A stretch of 34,295 nucleotides of DNA from a virus, in the IMG/VR virus record IMGVR_UViG_3300013138_000023, positions 1-34,295 of that record; one strand, given 5' to 3'. Under the pieces are notes generated by a model that did not search any database, had not been told where the DNA came from, and saw only the letters and a list, made by a program, of their open reading frames with translations. Each line of letters begins with the position of its first letter. Position 1 is the first letter of the stretch. Shown one piece after another: positions 14,667-23,540 of the stretch. A program made the position numbers and the translations under genes.

Positions 14667-16295
14667 ATGAATCAAACATTAGAACAACGAATAAAGTCAT
14701 TGGATCTTAAGCAGAATGCTATTAAGATCCTTATCAATTCTTTCTATGGTGCGTTTGGAAATCGCTATTTTTACTTCCACAATAATGATATTGCTCAGTC
14801 CATCACCCTACAGGGTCAGGACCTCATCAAGTTCTCGATCAAGGCAATAAACCACTACTTCATGAACATGTGGCACCTTGATACCGAACTTCACGAGAAG
14901 CTCGGTATCTTGGGAAGACCGATTTCGAAGATCGAAAAGGAAGCAGCAATTTACACCGACACCGATTCCATTTATTCCTGCATTGAGTACGCAATCAATT
15001 CAATTCAGAGAGATCTAAACTTGACCGATCAAGAAGCTTTGCAGTTCTGCTTGGACGTCAATGCTTACAGACTTCACGAGTACTTCGAACGCTGTTTCGA
15101 AAAGTACGCTCAGCATTTCAACACGAAAAATCACCAGAACTTCGAGCTCGAAAACATATCTCGCGCAGGAATTTGGGTAGCAAAGAAAAAGTACATTCTT
15201 GAGGTTGCTTCCAAAGGAACCAAGCTTCTTCCGAAACCGTACCTCATGATCAAGGGTCTCGAAGCTATTCAATCCTCGTATCCTATCTGGGCTCGCCAGA
15301 ACTTGCAAAAAATTTACTGGATCCTCCTGGCAAAAGGTTACGATCTCGATTTCGAAAACGATCTCATTCCGGTGATGAAAGCAATGAAAGCCGAAATGGA
15401 ACAGATGCTCATCGACGAAATAGCATTCAATTTTTCCGTAAGAGTTTACGAGGAACACCTCAGAAGCTTGCTTCCATTGGTGATGGAAAAAGGAATGCCG
15501 ATTTACGGCAGAGCTTCAGCTTATCACAATCACGTGATTCAAAAGACAAACAATCAGAAGTATCCGTTGATTCGTAGCGGTTCCAAGATCAAATTCTACT
15601 ACGCTGCGAATAACGAATACGATTTCGACGTTTTCGCCTATGCACCAGGAGCTTTTCCGGAATTCGCAATGCCTATCGATCGCGAGCAGCAATTCTTCCG
15701 TCTCATAGTCGAACCCATAAACAAGCTTCTCTTAGCCATGGGATTCAGCAAATTGAATTCGAAGTTAATTCGTCATATCGAGATAATAAAACCCAGGAGC
15801 AGAACGAAAGCTTTCACTAACGACGAAACGTATCCACTGTACACGGTGCATTCGGAAACTCTCGATTTCACTCCTATTCCGGAAAGTGTTCAGCATTTCG
15901 TTGGAAATCCGGACGTAACCATACCGCCAGATCTGTTTCCGATATTCATTTCGTCGATCACGACGTACGGTCTTTCGACAGTTATCGTTTCAAAGCACGA
16001 ATTGCAAAAGTACCGTGAACGTATAGCGAAGAAAAAAGGAATAACGATTACCGATCCTTTTGAAACTCCGTACGATGAGATGGTGATAGTTCTCGAACAG
16101 AACGGTTGGGAAAAATCCTGGGGAGACGATAACTGGGTAAAATCGAAAGCTAAGAATAAGGAAGCTAACACAGGTATATCGACGAAAGCTGCGTATTTAA
16201 GGGTCATGAAGATCTTACAGAAGAAAATGGTCACTCCGTACACAGCAGAAGAATTAGCGGAACACGAAGAAGAATTAAGAAGAGGTATTGAATAA
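14667..16295 (+). CDS. 43: Family B DNA polymerase, C-terminal half (split gp43), 542 aa
   Basis: The protein begins almost directly with polymerase motif B (K20...N24-S25-F-Y27-G28, in NAIKILINSFYGAFGN) and continues with motif C YTDTDS (catalytic D98 and D100), then thumb. The 3'-5' exonuclease and motif A (DxxSLYP) are absent, and no plus-strand coding for them lies immediately upstream, where minus-strand genes sit. Splits between motif A and motif B are known in some T4-related Aeromonas phages, and RM378 also has a split polymerase. The partner subunit must lie outside this window. The late region (~450-540) has a basic AKNKEANTGIS segment. It overlaps the primase start by 1 base (TAATG). 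Confidence 0.92.
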   Translation: MNQTLEQRIKSLDLKQNAIKILINSFYGAFGNRYFYFHNNDIAQSITLQGQDLIKFSIKAINHYFMNMWHLDTELHEKLGILGRPISKIEKEAAIYTDTDSIYSCIEYAINSIQRDLNLTDQEALQFCLDVNAYRLHEYFERCFEKYAQHFNTKNHQNFELENISRAGIWVAKKKYILEVASKGTKLLPKPYLMIKGLEAIQSSYPIWARQNLQKIYWILLAKGYDLDFENDLIPVMKAMKAEMEQMLIDEIAFNFSVRVYEEHLRSLLPLVMEKGMPIYGRASAYHNHVIQKTNNQKYPLIRSGSKIKFYYAANNEYDFDVFAYAPGAFPEFAMPIDREQQFFRLIVEPINKLLLAMGFSKLNSKLIRHIEIIKPRSRTKAFTNDETYPLYTVHSETLDFTPIPESVQHFVGNPDVTIPPDLFPIFISSITTYGLSTVIVSKHELQKYRERIAKKKGITITDPFETPYDEMVIVLEQNGWEKSWGDDNWVKSKAKNKEANTGISTKAAYLRVMKILQKKMVTPYTAEELAEHEEELRRGIE

Positions 16296-17416
16296 TGCAA
16301 AGGGAAGAGGTAGTACAATTCATTCGAGTCGTTCTCACCAAAAGATTTCACGATAATTTCGAGAAGCAAAAAATAGATGACTCCAACGATCGCAAGCTTA
16401 ATTTTGCTTGTCCGATCTGTGGAGACTCGCACAAAAAGGCTTCTAAGAAAAGGGGCAACCTCTATTTCGATACGGAAGCTTACAAGTGCTTTAATGACGG
16501 TTGCATGGCATACATGTCCCTTGGTGAGTTCGTTGCCAAGATGAGTCGCGAGCTTGGAATAATGCTTCCGAGCTTCGTAGCCGAAATGGAATACAAACCG
16601 ATCAGGATAAAAAGGACGGAGAAGCCATTCCTTCGATTCATGACGTCGGACACCAGCGAGTTAATCACGATACCTGAGGTCATCAATCGTTTCAGCCTAG
16701 TACGACTCGATCAAACCGAAAATCATCCGAATGCAGTATCGTACGTGAAGGGAAGGAACCTTCACCTCATAGAGGATTACGGTGACTTCCTGTACACGGA
16801 CAACTCCGACAATAAGATACTTATCTTCAACTTTGACCGGCGATCTGGGAAGATCCTGGGATTCTCAATGAGGAGCCTCGATCCAAAGGCTGAACGCAAG
16901 TACATTATCAAATCGTACACGGACCTGGCAAGCATATTCATACAGAGGGAAATCGACCACGATCTAGTGGAAGATGCGAATTACCTCAACAATTACTTCA
17001 ACATTCTCAATGTAGATTTTGCAAAACCGATCTGTTTGACCGAGGGGCAGTTCGATTCGATGTTCGTCAGGAACTGCATAGCTACGACTGGAGTGACGAA
17101 AGCAAGAAGCATACTTCCTTCTCTTGGAGCGAAGGCAGGTCTCAGGATACTGTTCGATAAGGATAAGGGCGGAAAGGACGAGATGATGAACCTAATAAAG
17201 CAAGGTTACTCGGTTCTGTTATGGAATAAGATACTATCCTACCTTAAGAAGATGTGCCAGACCGACTCGGATCTCATTCAGATAACTTCGATCAAGGACA
17301 TCAACGATCTGTTCAATTTCATCAGGGCAAGAAGGCCAAACTTCACGATAGCGGAATTCAACGACTGGCTAGAACATTACTTCAGCGACAGTCCATTCGA
17401 CATCGCATACCTTTAA
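16295..17416 (+). CDS. 61: DNA primase (T4 gp61-like), 373 aa
   Basis: The N-terminal zinc-binding region has C39-P-I-C42 and C65...C70, with H46 nearby. The Toprim fold has the catalytic glutamate in LTEGQFDS (E250) and the acidic pair FDKDKGG (D288, D290). Its length is close to T4 gp61 (342 aa). With the gp41-type helicase it would make RNA primers at the fork. The start overlaps the polymerase stop by 1 base, so the two are co-translated; the polymerase-primase pairing is sensible for replication. Confidence 0.9.
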   Translation: MQREEVVQFIRVVLTKRFHDNFEKQKIDDSNDRKLNFACPICGDSHKKASKKRGNLYFDTEAYKCFNDGCMAYMSLGEFVAKMSRELGIMLPSFVAEMEYKPIRIKRTEKPFLRFMTSDTSELITIPEVINRFSLVRLDQTENHPNAVSYVKGRNLHLIEDYGDFLYTDNSDNKILIFNFDRRSGKILGFSMRSLDPKAERKYIIKSYTDLASIFIQREIDHDLVEDANYLNNYFNILNVDFAKPICLTEGQFDSMFVRNCIATTGVTKARSILPSLGAKAGLRILFDKDKGGKDEMMNLIKQGYSVLLWNKILSYLKKMCQTDSDLIQITSIKDINDLFNFIRARRPNFTIAEFNDWLEHYFSDSPFDIAYL

Positions 17417-17436
17417 GAATTGACACGAACCAATTG

Positions 17437-17446
17437 GATAAATAAT
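17437..17446 (+). promoter_or_regulatory. T4-late-like promoter motif (plus strand)
   Basis: GATAAATAAT 18 bases before the ATG of the HNH gene, at the point where the transcript passes from replication to head genes. It would drive the HNH, head completion and portal genes, fitting a late class. Confidence 0.5.
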
Positions 17447-17464
17447 TCCAAATAATAGGTTCGA

Positions 17465-18166
17465 ATGCCAGCTAAAATACTTTTCCGGGAGAATATTACG
17501 TCTGAAGTTATCAGATTATACGTAGATGAATTTTTTAATTGTTGTCAAATAGCTCGAAATTTGCATTTGAAACCCCATCAAGTTACTACCATATTAAAAC
17601 GTAATGAAATAGCAATTGAAAAAATTGAAAAAAAGTCCAACCGAAAATATCGTAATCTAACGGACTCTACAAAAGATAAAATATCTAAAAGTTTACTCGG
17701 AAAACCTAGTGGCAGGTTAGGTAAAAGTATGTCACTTAGACATAAATATAATAATATCAAGTCTCAATTGAGAATGCCAACGCTAAAATTGGAACAGTAT
17801 TCAAATTATGATAAACTTAGATTTATTTTTCAATGGATTTGCCCATTACGAACTAGTAAAACTAACGATGAAAATTACGATTATGGGCAATCATATATTG
17901 AAAAGTTTATAGAAAAATTCTACAATGATGAGTATTTCAATGAATTATATGATTCTTGGGTAAACACTAATAACAATAAGTTAATACGCCCAACCATAGA
18001 CCATATAATTCCTAGAGCTAGAGGCGGAACTAATCATTTAGATAATCTACAGATTTTATCGTGGTTTGAAAATAGAGCTAAGGGAGATATGACCGAAGAG
18101 GAATGGAAACTCTTTAAGATAAATCATAATATCACGTGCGATCTTTTTAGACTTTCTGATAAATAG
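17465..18166 (+). CDS. Free-standing HNH endonuclease, 233 aa
   Basis: Classic HNH core near the C-terminus (residues 179-208): DHIIPRARGGTNHLDNLQILS then NRAKGDM, of the McrA-like type. The N-terminal ~60 residues look like a helix-turn-helix (CQIARNLHLKPHQVTTILKRN), and KISKSLLGKPSG resembles a NUMOD3-type DNA-contact motif. Codon use is very AT-rich. It stands between primase and the head completion gene, 4 bases before the latter's GTG, like a homing gene that targets a neighbouring locus in related phages. Confidence 0.9.
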   Translation: MPAKILFRENITSEVIRLYVDEFFNCCQIARNLHLKPHQVTTILKRNEIAIEKIEKKSNRKYRNLTDSTKDKISKSLLGKPSGRLGKSMSLRHKYNNIKSQLRMPTLKLEQYSNYDKLRFIFQWICPLRTSKTNDENYDYGQSYIEKFIEKFYNDEYFNELYDSWVNTNNNKLIRPTIDHIIPRARGGTNHLDNLQILSWFENRAKGDMTEEEWKLFKINHNITCDLFRLSDK

Positions 18167-18170
18167 TATT

Positions 18171-18683
18171 GTGCACACACCTAAAACTAATACGATCAAA
18201 GATTTTCTAAAACCTAGAAATGGCTTGCGCCTTCCTAGACAGGGTTATTATAAGCCAATTTATCCAGAAAAATATATAGGACGTTTAGATCAAATTATTT
18301 TTCGAAGTTCTTGGGAATTTCGATTCTTGAAATGGTGTGATTTGAATCCACAGATCAAAAATTATGCTAGTGAACCGATTCCAATTCCATTTTTTAATCC
18401 GCTAGACAAAAGAGTTCATAAATATTATGTAGATTTCTACGTTAAGATAATTGGGCAAGACGGAAAGGAAAGTGAATACTTATTAGAGGTGAAGCCCAAT
18501 AAGTACATAACTCCCCCGAAAGCTCCAGAACGAATGACGGACAAGCAGACCGCAAATTACGTTTGGGCTGCAAAACAGTACATAGTGAATCAGGCGAAAT
18601 TCGAAGCTGCCAAAGCGTTTGCTGAGCAAAAGGGAGTTAAATTCGGGATCATTACTGAAAACTTTCTGTTCAAATCCATATAA
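18171..18683 (+). CDS. 4: Head completion protein (T4 gp4-like), 170 aa
   Basis: GTG start 4 bases after the HNH stop. The signature of the T4 gp4/gp50 family is visible: IIFRSSWEFRFLKWCDLNP, then YASEPIPIPFFNPLDKRVHKYYVDFYVK and LLEVKP, a TnsA/PD-(D/E)xK-like arrangement (E of WEFRF, D of YVDF, E-x-K of EVKP). In T4, gp4 finishes filled heads before tail joining. The first ~310 bases use AT-rich codons like the HNH gene; from about 18480 the usual codon style returns, suggesting the 5' part arrived with the endonuclease. Confidence 0.85.
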   Translation: MHTPKTNTIKDFLKPRNGLRLPRQGYYKPIYPEKYIGRLDQIIFRSSWEFRFLKWCDLNPQIKNYASEPIPIPFFNPLDKRVHKYYVDFYVKIIGQDGKESEYLLEVKPNKYITPPKAPERMTDKQTANYVWAAKQYIVNQAKFEAAKAFAEQKGVKFGIITENFLFKSI

Positions 18684-18691
18684 AAGAAGTA

Positions 18692-19351
18692 ATGAAACTT
18701 AAAGTCATAAAAGAGTTCACAGATACCGGCGAAATCGCACCGTTTCCAGAAGAGGGAACAGCGTACTATTTCGATAACGATAGGGTGCAAATCAATTACG
18801 CTAGGCTAATTCCAGGATACTTTTACACGTTCGTTTCGGTTTCGTCATTCTCGGAGGACGATCTTCCGAGTCTTGACGAGTACCAAGTTGGACTGCTTGA
18901 TGGAAGGAAGCCGAAAAAACCGTACTTCGATAGAAGGCCGATCATTCTGTCGCTTGGACAGGAGGGGCCAATGGAAGTCGGGTTGAACGTCAAGCTAATG
19001 CCGTTTAACTTAAGGAGATGGTTTCTTCAGAAGTATTTGAAGCACATATTTCCGACGATGCTAAAGCTCGTGGATAGCACTGGCGATCTGGCGCATGTGA
19101 ACAACCGTATAAGAATGCAAGAATCTGCACCCTTGCATTCCATCAATCGACAATTCGTAAAGACTGCTTCCGAACAAACGGGTCTTAAATTAGAATTCCT
19201 GGTTGATAAATATACAAGAGGTGAGATGGGGAATCCATTAGCTCTAATCGATTGGGACCAAATTATTAAAATGGGTCGATGCAATTACATGCACGATAAA
19301 TCAATCGCTTCTAAAACTCCAATCTTCTACTTCTTGACAAAATTTACATGA
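18692..19351 (+). CDS. T4-like conserved protein, probably virion-associated, 219 aa
   Basis: Contains NYARLIPGYFYTF, PYFDRRPIILSLG and VGLNVKLMPFNLRRWFLQKYLKH, a pattern (PGxxYxF...PYxDxxPLxxxL...GLNxHxLP) I associate with a conserved protein of T4-like phages without a firm function. The equivalent T4 slot after gene 4 is gene 53 (baseplate wedge), but I cannot show homology. It lies between head completion and portal genes and ends in TGA, 6 bases before the portal ATG. Confidence 0.7.
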   Translation: MKLKVIKEFTDTGEIAPFPEEGTAYYFDNDRVQINYARLIPGYFYTFVSVSSFSEDDLPSLDEYQVGLLDGRKPKKPYFDRRPIILSLGQEGPMEVGLNVKLMPFNLRRWFLQKYLKHIFPTMLKLVDSTGDLAHVNNRIRMQESAPLHSINRQFVKTASEQTGLKLEFLVDKYTRGEMGNPLALIDWDQIIKMGRCNYMHDKSIASKTPIFYFLTKFT

Positions 19352-19357
19352 TAATGC

Positions 19358-21052
19358 ATGGCAGGATTTTTAGAAGGTAATCCAATGAAATCGCTCAAGT
19401 CCAGGTTAACGGAATTGAGCAGGTTCGGCCTTAAATACGATGACCTCCTCATTAAGAACTCTCAGGCGATCGGTTTTATCGAAAGCCAATTGGGAGGATC
19501 AGGTGGAGGCTTCGCAACCGACGATTTAATGAGGGCCACCGTAGCCCTAGCAGATACCACTTCGGCACTGAAGACGAAGGCTATCGCCTTCTTTCAGATG
19601 GATTACGTTACGAAACGTGAACGTTTGAGGGACATAGCTTCCAGTGGAGAAATCGAGTTCGTTCTCGAAACAATAACAGACGATGCAATCGTTTACGATC
19701 CGGACAATCGCTTCTGTTATGCGAACGACCTTATCGGAGAAATGCAGTACCTCGGAGACAACAAAAAGAACCGTCTCGAGTACCAAGAACGTATCGTCAA
19801 TGCTTACAATACAGCATTCTCGAAAATTTACAGTCGCTGGGGATTCGATCAAGGAATTTCTGCATGGCAGTACTTCTACCAGTGGTTGATCGAGGGACAC
19901 CTAACGTTCGAAATCATTTACGATAACATTCTGAAGCCAACCGAGATCATCGGTTTCAAGGAACTTGACCCGGCAAGCCTCTATCCGGAACTGAAAAAGG
20001 ATAATGAGGGCAAGATGGTCCTCATGTGGTCCCAGCGTGATCCTCTTACTAAGCAAATAAGAACATTAGCCGACTCACAGATCATTTACATATCGTACTC
20101 GAATCACATGAGGACGAAACGTGTAAGCTTCGTTGAACGTTTGGTGAGATCTTTCAACATGTTGAGGATCATTGAGCACTCGAAGGTCATTTGGCACACG
20201 ATGCATGCTCCAATTCGATTGGTTACTACCGTTCCTATCGGAACCAAGTCAATGCAGAAAGCCAAGGAGGACGTTCGTGAGTTCACGAACACCCTGAAGG
20301 AAGATATTTACTTCGACGGCGAATCTGGCGAACTGAAAGTCGACGGAAAGCCGAGCATTCTGTTCTACAAGAACTACGTCGTTCCAGTAAATGACCAGCA
20401 ACAGCAAGTAAAGATAGAACCTTTGGAATATGTCGGTCCAAACCTGTCCGGTTCAGAACTCTTGAAGTACTTTCATGAAAAACTGAAGATGGACTCGAAA
20501 ATTCCTAACTCCAGGTACACTGAGGGGGGCGGAACGTTCACCTTGTCAACGGAAGGTATTTCCAGGGAAGAAATTCGCTACAACAAATTCATTTTGCGTT
20601 TGCGTTCAGCTTACAAGGAGCTCATCACGAAACCTTTGTACTTGCAAATGTGCATGGACGTGAAGGAATTGAGAAATGATCCAAAATTCAAGAACTCTAT
20701 TGGCGTAACTTGGTACGATGATAACGTATTCGAGGAAATCAAGAATCAGGATCTCCTGAACAAGAGGATCGCAGCAATCAACGCTCTCAAAGCAATCACT
20801 AATGACGAGAACAAGTCGTACTTCTCTTCCGACTTCTTGGTAAGGGAATACTTGAAGCTTAGCGATCAGGTAATTCAAAAGAATGCCGATTACTTGGCTA
20901 AATCAAAGGGTAAAACGTCTGAGGGACAACCAGCAGAGGTCGAAGTTCCAGCTGGAGGTCCTCTTCCAACCCCGGCTCCTCCACCGGAAAATCCTGAAGA
21001 AGCTGGTGGCGAAACCAAGAGCGAAATGGGAACTCCAGAAGGAGGTCTCTAA
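19358..21052 (+). CDS. 20: Portal vertex protein (T4 gp20-like), 564 aa
   Basis: Length and features fit the gp20 family: FVLETITDDAIVYD near residue 100, DPASLYPE and a helical stem region including RSFNMLRIIEHSKVIWHTMHAPIRLVTT. A KAKEDVREFTNTLK segment and a glycine-rich TEGGGTFTLSTEG follow (T4 also has a GG-rich PGG loop there). The C-terminal ~55 residues are Pro/Glu/Gly-rich and probably disordered. The portal is the dodecameric head vertex through which DNA is packaged. It overlaps the next small ORF as TAATG. Confidence 0.9.
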   Translation: MAGFLEGNPMKSLKSRLTELSRFGLKYDDLLIKNSQAIGFIESQLGGSGGGFATDDLMRATVALADTTSALKTKAIAFFQMDYVTKRERLRDIASSGEIEFVLETITDDAIVYDPDNRFCYANDLIGEMQYLGDNKKNRLEYQERIVNAYNTAFSKIYSRWGFDQGISAWQYFYQWLIEGHLTFEIIYDNILKPTEIIGFKELDPASLYPELKKDNEGKMVLMWSQRDPLTKQIRTLADSQIIYISYSNHMRTKRVSFVERLVRSFNMLRIIEHSKVIWHTMHAPIRLVTTVPIGTKSMQKAKEDVREFTNTLKEDIYFDGESGELKVDGKPSILFYKNYVVPVNDQQQQVKIEPLEYVGPNLSGSELLKYFHEKLKMDSKIPNSRYTEGGGTFTLSTEGISREEIRYNKFILRLRSAYKELITKPLYLQMCMDVKELRNDPKFKNSIGVTWYDDNVFEEIKNQDLLNKRIAAINALKAITNDENKSYFSSDFLVREYLKLSDQVIQKNADYLAKSKGKTSEGQPAEVEVPAGGPLPTPAPPPENPEEAGGETKSEMGTPEGGL

Positions 21053-21220
21053 TGGGAGCAAAGAAACAAGGTAAAAAAAGCAGGACGAGATATTCGTTCT
21101 GCCATTTTTATGAGCACTAACCTTAATAAGTTGGGTAAATTCAAACAGCCGAATCACGTGGTGAAGGCTGATCCGGAGGTTAATCCTCGTACAGGGCTGC
21201 AAACGACCTCTTGCCATTGA
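21052..21220 (+). pseudogene. Small frame-broken ORF after portal
   Basis: The ATG overlaps the portal stop. The direct frame gives MGAKKQGKKSRTRYSF... and stops at 21120. A seven-A run lies at 21073-21079; with six As the frame would continue as KKAGRDIRSAIF, MSTNLNKLGKFKQPN and HVVKADPEVNPRT, to TGA at 21218-21220 (about 55 aa). In T4 the gene after 20 is the small prohead core gene 67, so a small prohead protein is conceivable. The extended version overlaps the convergent gp25 gene by 41 bases. It could be a homopolymer sequencing error, +1 slippage, or no gene at all. Confidence 0.4.
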
Positions 21221-21554
21221 TAGAAATATCCAGGCCCAATCCGACCTTGAACATGTCGGAAACATCGTCCAAATTGAATGCGGTTGGAACTATTTCGTAC
21301 TGCTTTGCTAGCATAACGTAGTTCTGTATCTGTTCGGACGCTTCTTTTTCCAATAAGTCTATTGGGTATCCCTCGAATTCGAAAAGGTACTTAGTTGCGT
21401 CCAACCCAAACATCGGTTCTCCCAAAACTTCTCCCTTTTTCGTCAGGATCGTCATTCGAACTTGCGTAATGGTGTTCTCGATGTCGTTTTTTGACTCGAA
21501 AACGTCCGCTATGAAGTTCGGATCGGTTGCTTCCCTGAAATAGAAATCTGTCAT
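21180..21554 (-). CDS. 25: Baseplate wedge protein gp25-like (GPW/gp25 family), 124 aa
   Basis: Carries the family signature NTITQVRMTILTKKGEVLGEPMFG, which corresponds to the conserved R..iLlT..GEr...P.FG core of gp25 / P2 W / type VI TssE proteins. The length fits (T4 gp25 is 132 aa). It forms the sheath-polymerisation site in the baseplate wedge, which establishes a contractile tail. Its start abuts the stop of the 244-aa gene, so the two are probably coupled. Confidence 0.9.
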   Translation of the reverse strand: MTDFYFREATDPNFIADVFESKNDIENTITQVRMTILTKKGEVLGEPMFGLDATKYLFEFEGYPIDLLEKEASEQIQNYVMLAKQYEIVPTAFNLDDVSDMFKVGLGLDISINGKRSFAALYED

Positions 21555-22288
21555 TAGAAGTGGACTAAGTAGAGCCAGTCAGGCGTATTTTCGCCCTTCA
21601 TCATTTCCAAAACTGCCGTGAATTCAGCATCAGCCTTGGTGACGAAGGTATTGTAATTAGGTCTGATACCTCCAGGTAGGTTGAAGTCAAAACTAGTGAG
21701 CAATTCTCCCAATCTTACTTTTGCTTTTGCCCTGGTGTACCTCTGGAACATTTCGTCCTCGTAAAGGTACTGCTCGTCGATTTTCTTAGCCACTTGCATG
21801 ACCATTTTGGTTGTTGGCGTTCTACCCGTTATGGAAACGCACTTGGTGTTCTTATTGTAATCGAATGCTATCGTATCAAGAATGAAATTCTTCGTGATGT
21901 CAAGGAATGAGAATAGAACCGTACGATACACCAGAGATTCTCCAATGAATGGAGTCAAAAAGACTTCGGATCCGATGAATTTGTTGTCCGCGAAGTCACA
22001 GTCAATGGTTCCGAATATGGAATTTCCCTTAGGTTCCTTTACTTCATAAACGAACTGAACGCAGTCCGGCATTCTGATGGTACGGGACTGTTTGAACCTA
22101 TCGTTCGAAAGAAGTTCGTTCGGTATGAGCAAGTATCGAGGCTCTACCGCATGTCTCCAATTATCGTAGAAGTACCGTTCGGCGTTAATAATGACACGTT
22201 CTATTTCCGCATCCGGGATCGAATACGGCAGAGCCTTTGCCAAGGTAAGTTCGTTCTTGATGTCAATTAAAAGTTCGGCTCTTGTCAT
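21554..22288 (-). CDS. Probable virion structural protein, 244 aa
   Basis: No firm family. N-terminal helical region (MTRAELLIDIKNELTLAKALPYSIPDAEIERVIINAERYFYDNWRH has the look of connector/adaptor proteins), then beta-rich segments (RTIRMPDCVQFVYEVKEP) and a late helix (RYTRAKAKVRLGELLTSF). It is co-oriented and 1-base overlapped with the gp25-like gene, so a baseplate or neck role is likely by context. No membrane or enzyme motif. Confidence 0.7.
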   Translation of the reverse strand: MTRAELLIDIKNELTLAKALPYSIPDAEIERVIINAERYFYDNWRHAVEPRYLLIPNELLSNDRFKQSRTIRMPDCVQFVYEVKEPKGNSIFGTIDCDFADNKFIGSEVFLTPFIGESLVYRTVLFSFLDITKNFILDTIAFDYNKNTKCVSITGRTPTTKMVMQVAKKIDEQYLYEDEMFQRYTRAKAKVRLGELLTSFDFNLPGGIRPNYNTFVTKADAEFTAVLEMMKGENTPDWLYLVHF

Positions 22289-22301
22289 TACGTTAGTATT
22301 T

Positions 22302-22766
22302 TTATTCTTCTGATCCTGGAGCTGCCATTGGCTGCCCTGCTGGGTTTCCGCCTATTCCTGGAGTGTTCTGAGCAGCCTGTGTTGCGGTCGGAGCGGCGGT
22401 TGTCGTTTGTGTAGTAGACTTCGCCTGCTCTGCTGCTAATTGCTGTTCGAACTGATTCTCTTGTAACCGCAGATCGTTGTAATCCTTCTGTGCCTTAGTT
22501 AAAGTTTCCAAAGCTTGCTGGATCTTCGGCTTCAGAGCGTTCAACTGAGTTACGATAGCATTCACATCCTCATTTATAGGATTTTCGACAGTTGCCGAAT
22601 AGTCGGGCTTGTTTGTGGTTAGAGTAGTTAAATCCGCTCTTTTGACCTGGTCCACGAACTTTTCCTTCTTCTGTGGGTCGACGTTATCGCCTTTCAGAGC
22701 AGTTTTTGGATCCTGCAAGGTGTCTGTTTTTGCGAACTGGTCGAAATTCATTACTTTATCTGACAT
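22302..22766 (-). CDS. Q/A-rich coiled-coil protein with N-terminal targeting-like motif, 154 aa
   Basis: MSDKVMNFDQFAKTD at the N-terminus is one of the repeated F-x-x-F motifs. A coiled-coil region follows (about 65-115: LNALKPKIQQALETLTKAQKDYNDL), then a low-complexity Thr/Ala/Gln/Pro tail. No enzyme features. It lies under a late-promoter-like motif (22784-22795), upstream of the putative baseplate pair. Possible prohead or tail component by inference. Confidence 0.72.
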   Translation of the reverse strand: MSDKVMNFDQFAKTDTLQDPKTALKGDNVDPQKKEKFVDQVKRADLTTLTTNKPDYSATVENPINEDVNAIVTQLNALKPKIQQALETLTKAQKDYNDLRLQENQFEQQLAAEQAKSTTQTTTAAPTATQAAQNTPGIGGNPAGQPMAAPGSEE

Positions 22767-22783
22767 GTGATTCGATACTTTTT

Positions 22784-22795
22784 GTTATTTATTTG
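22784..22795 (-). promoter_or_regulatory. T4-late-like promoter motif
   Basis: Minus-strand CAAATAAATAAC followed by AAAAAGTATCG, a near copy of the motif at 7462-7473. It overlaps the last codons of the nucleotidyltransferase gene and precedes the 154-aa ATG by about 18 bases. Confidence 0.5.
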
Positions 22796-23534
22796 ATCCT
22801 CCTTCTAGGTACTCAGCGAAAGATTTAACGTGCTTCTTTTTGGTCAATTCTCCAGGGTTCCGTCTGAACTGGGTCACGTTATTTGCAGGATTCAAATCCC
22901 ATCTGGAATAAGGAGCAGAATTCGTCCATTGAGTAGGAATCGCTCCGAGATTGGTGCTTATTGGAGTTGGAGAAACGTTAGGGTCGGTTTCCTGATTGAA
23001 CGAATCGGCTGGGATAGAATAGGTTCCGCTCGCTTCTTCGTTCACTATTTTCCATAGTTTTTCCTTGTCCACTTGTCTTGGCAATGCCGCAAAGAATTTT
23101 TCCTTGTCCATGTTCTTAATAAATTTTCGCATGTCGGTACCAGATACACCCTCAGGTCTCTTAGTAGTAATGCGGTTGATTTTCCCTATTCCCCCAGAAA
23201 AACGTTCGACAGTATCGAACCTGTTCATATCAGAGTCAAGAGAATATATGTTGAGCGTGACGTCCCGGGCGTCCTTGCTTTTTCCCAACAGGTCGATGAA
23301 TTCGTAGGCTGTTTTTACTGGAGAACCTTCGGCCAGGTTGATCTTCACAGATTTATCGTCCTTGAAGTACTCCTTTAGGATCTGCACGGCCATCGCTCCA
23401 GTCACGCCGTCCATTTCGATAGGAGAAACGAAGACCTGAGTCTCGTCGTTCTGCTTAGCTATCTTTTTGATGGCTTCGTAATGACCGACATGAGGTGGCT
23501 TGAACTTGCCAGTGATGATCCCGACCTTCTTCAT
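22785..23534 (-). CDS. Nucleotidyltransferase (cytidylyltransferase/NMNAT-like) with C-terminal targeting-like tail, 249 aa
   Basis: N-terminal GIITGKFKPPHVGHYEAI with HVGH at 15-18, and SGTDMRKFI near residue 133 matching the SxTxxR motif: both halves of the HxGH nucleotidyltransferase active site are intact, unlike in the ligase fusion. The last ~60 residues are not catalytic and end in KKHVKSFAEYLEGGSNK, another copy of the short F-x-x-Y/F-L-x motif. The substrate cannot be read from sequence (NMN, phosphopantetheine and CTP-type are all possible). It sits among putative structural genes, which with the tail raises the idea of a packaged enzyme. Confidence 0.83.
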   Translation of the reverse strand: MKKVGIITGKFKPPHVGHYEAIKKIAKQNDETQVFVSPIEMDGVTGAMAVQILKEYFKDDKSVKINLAEGSPVKTAYEFIDLLGKSKDARDVTLNIYSLDSDMNRFDTVERFSGGIGKINRITTKRPEGVSGTDMRKFIKNMDKEKFFAALPRQVDKEKLWKIVNEEASGTYSIPADSFNQETDPNVSPTPISTNLGAIPTQWTNSAPYSRWDLNPANNVTQFRRNPGELTKKKHVKSFAEYLEGGSNK

Positions 23535-23540
23535 TCGCAG

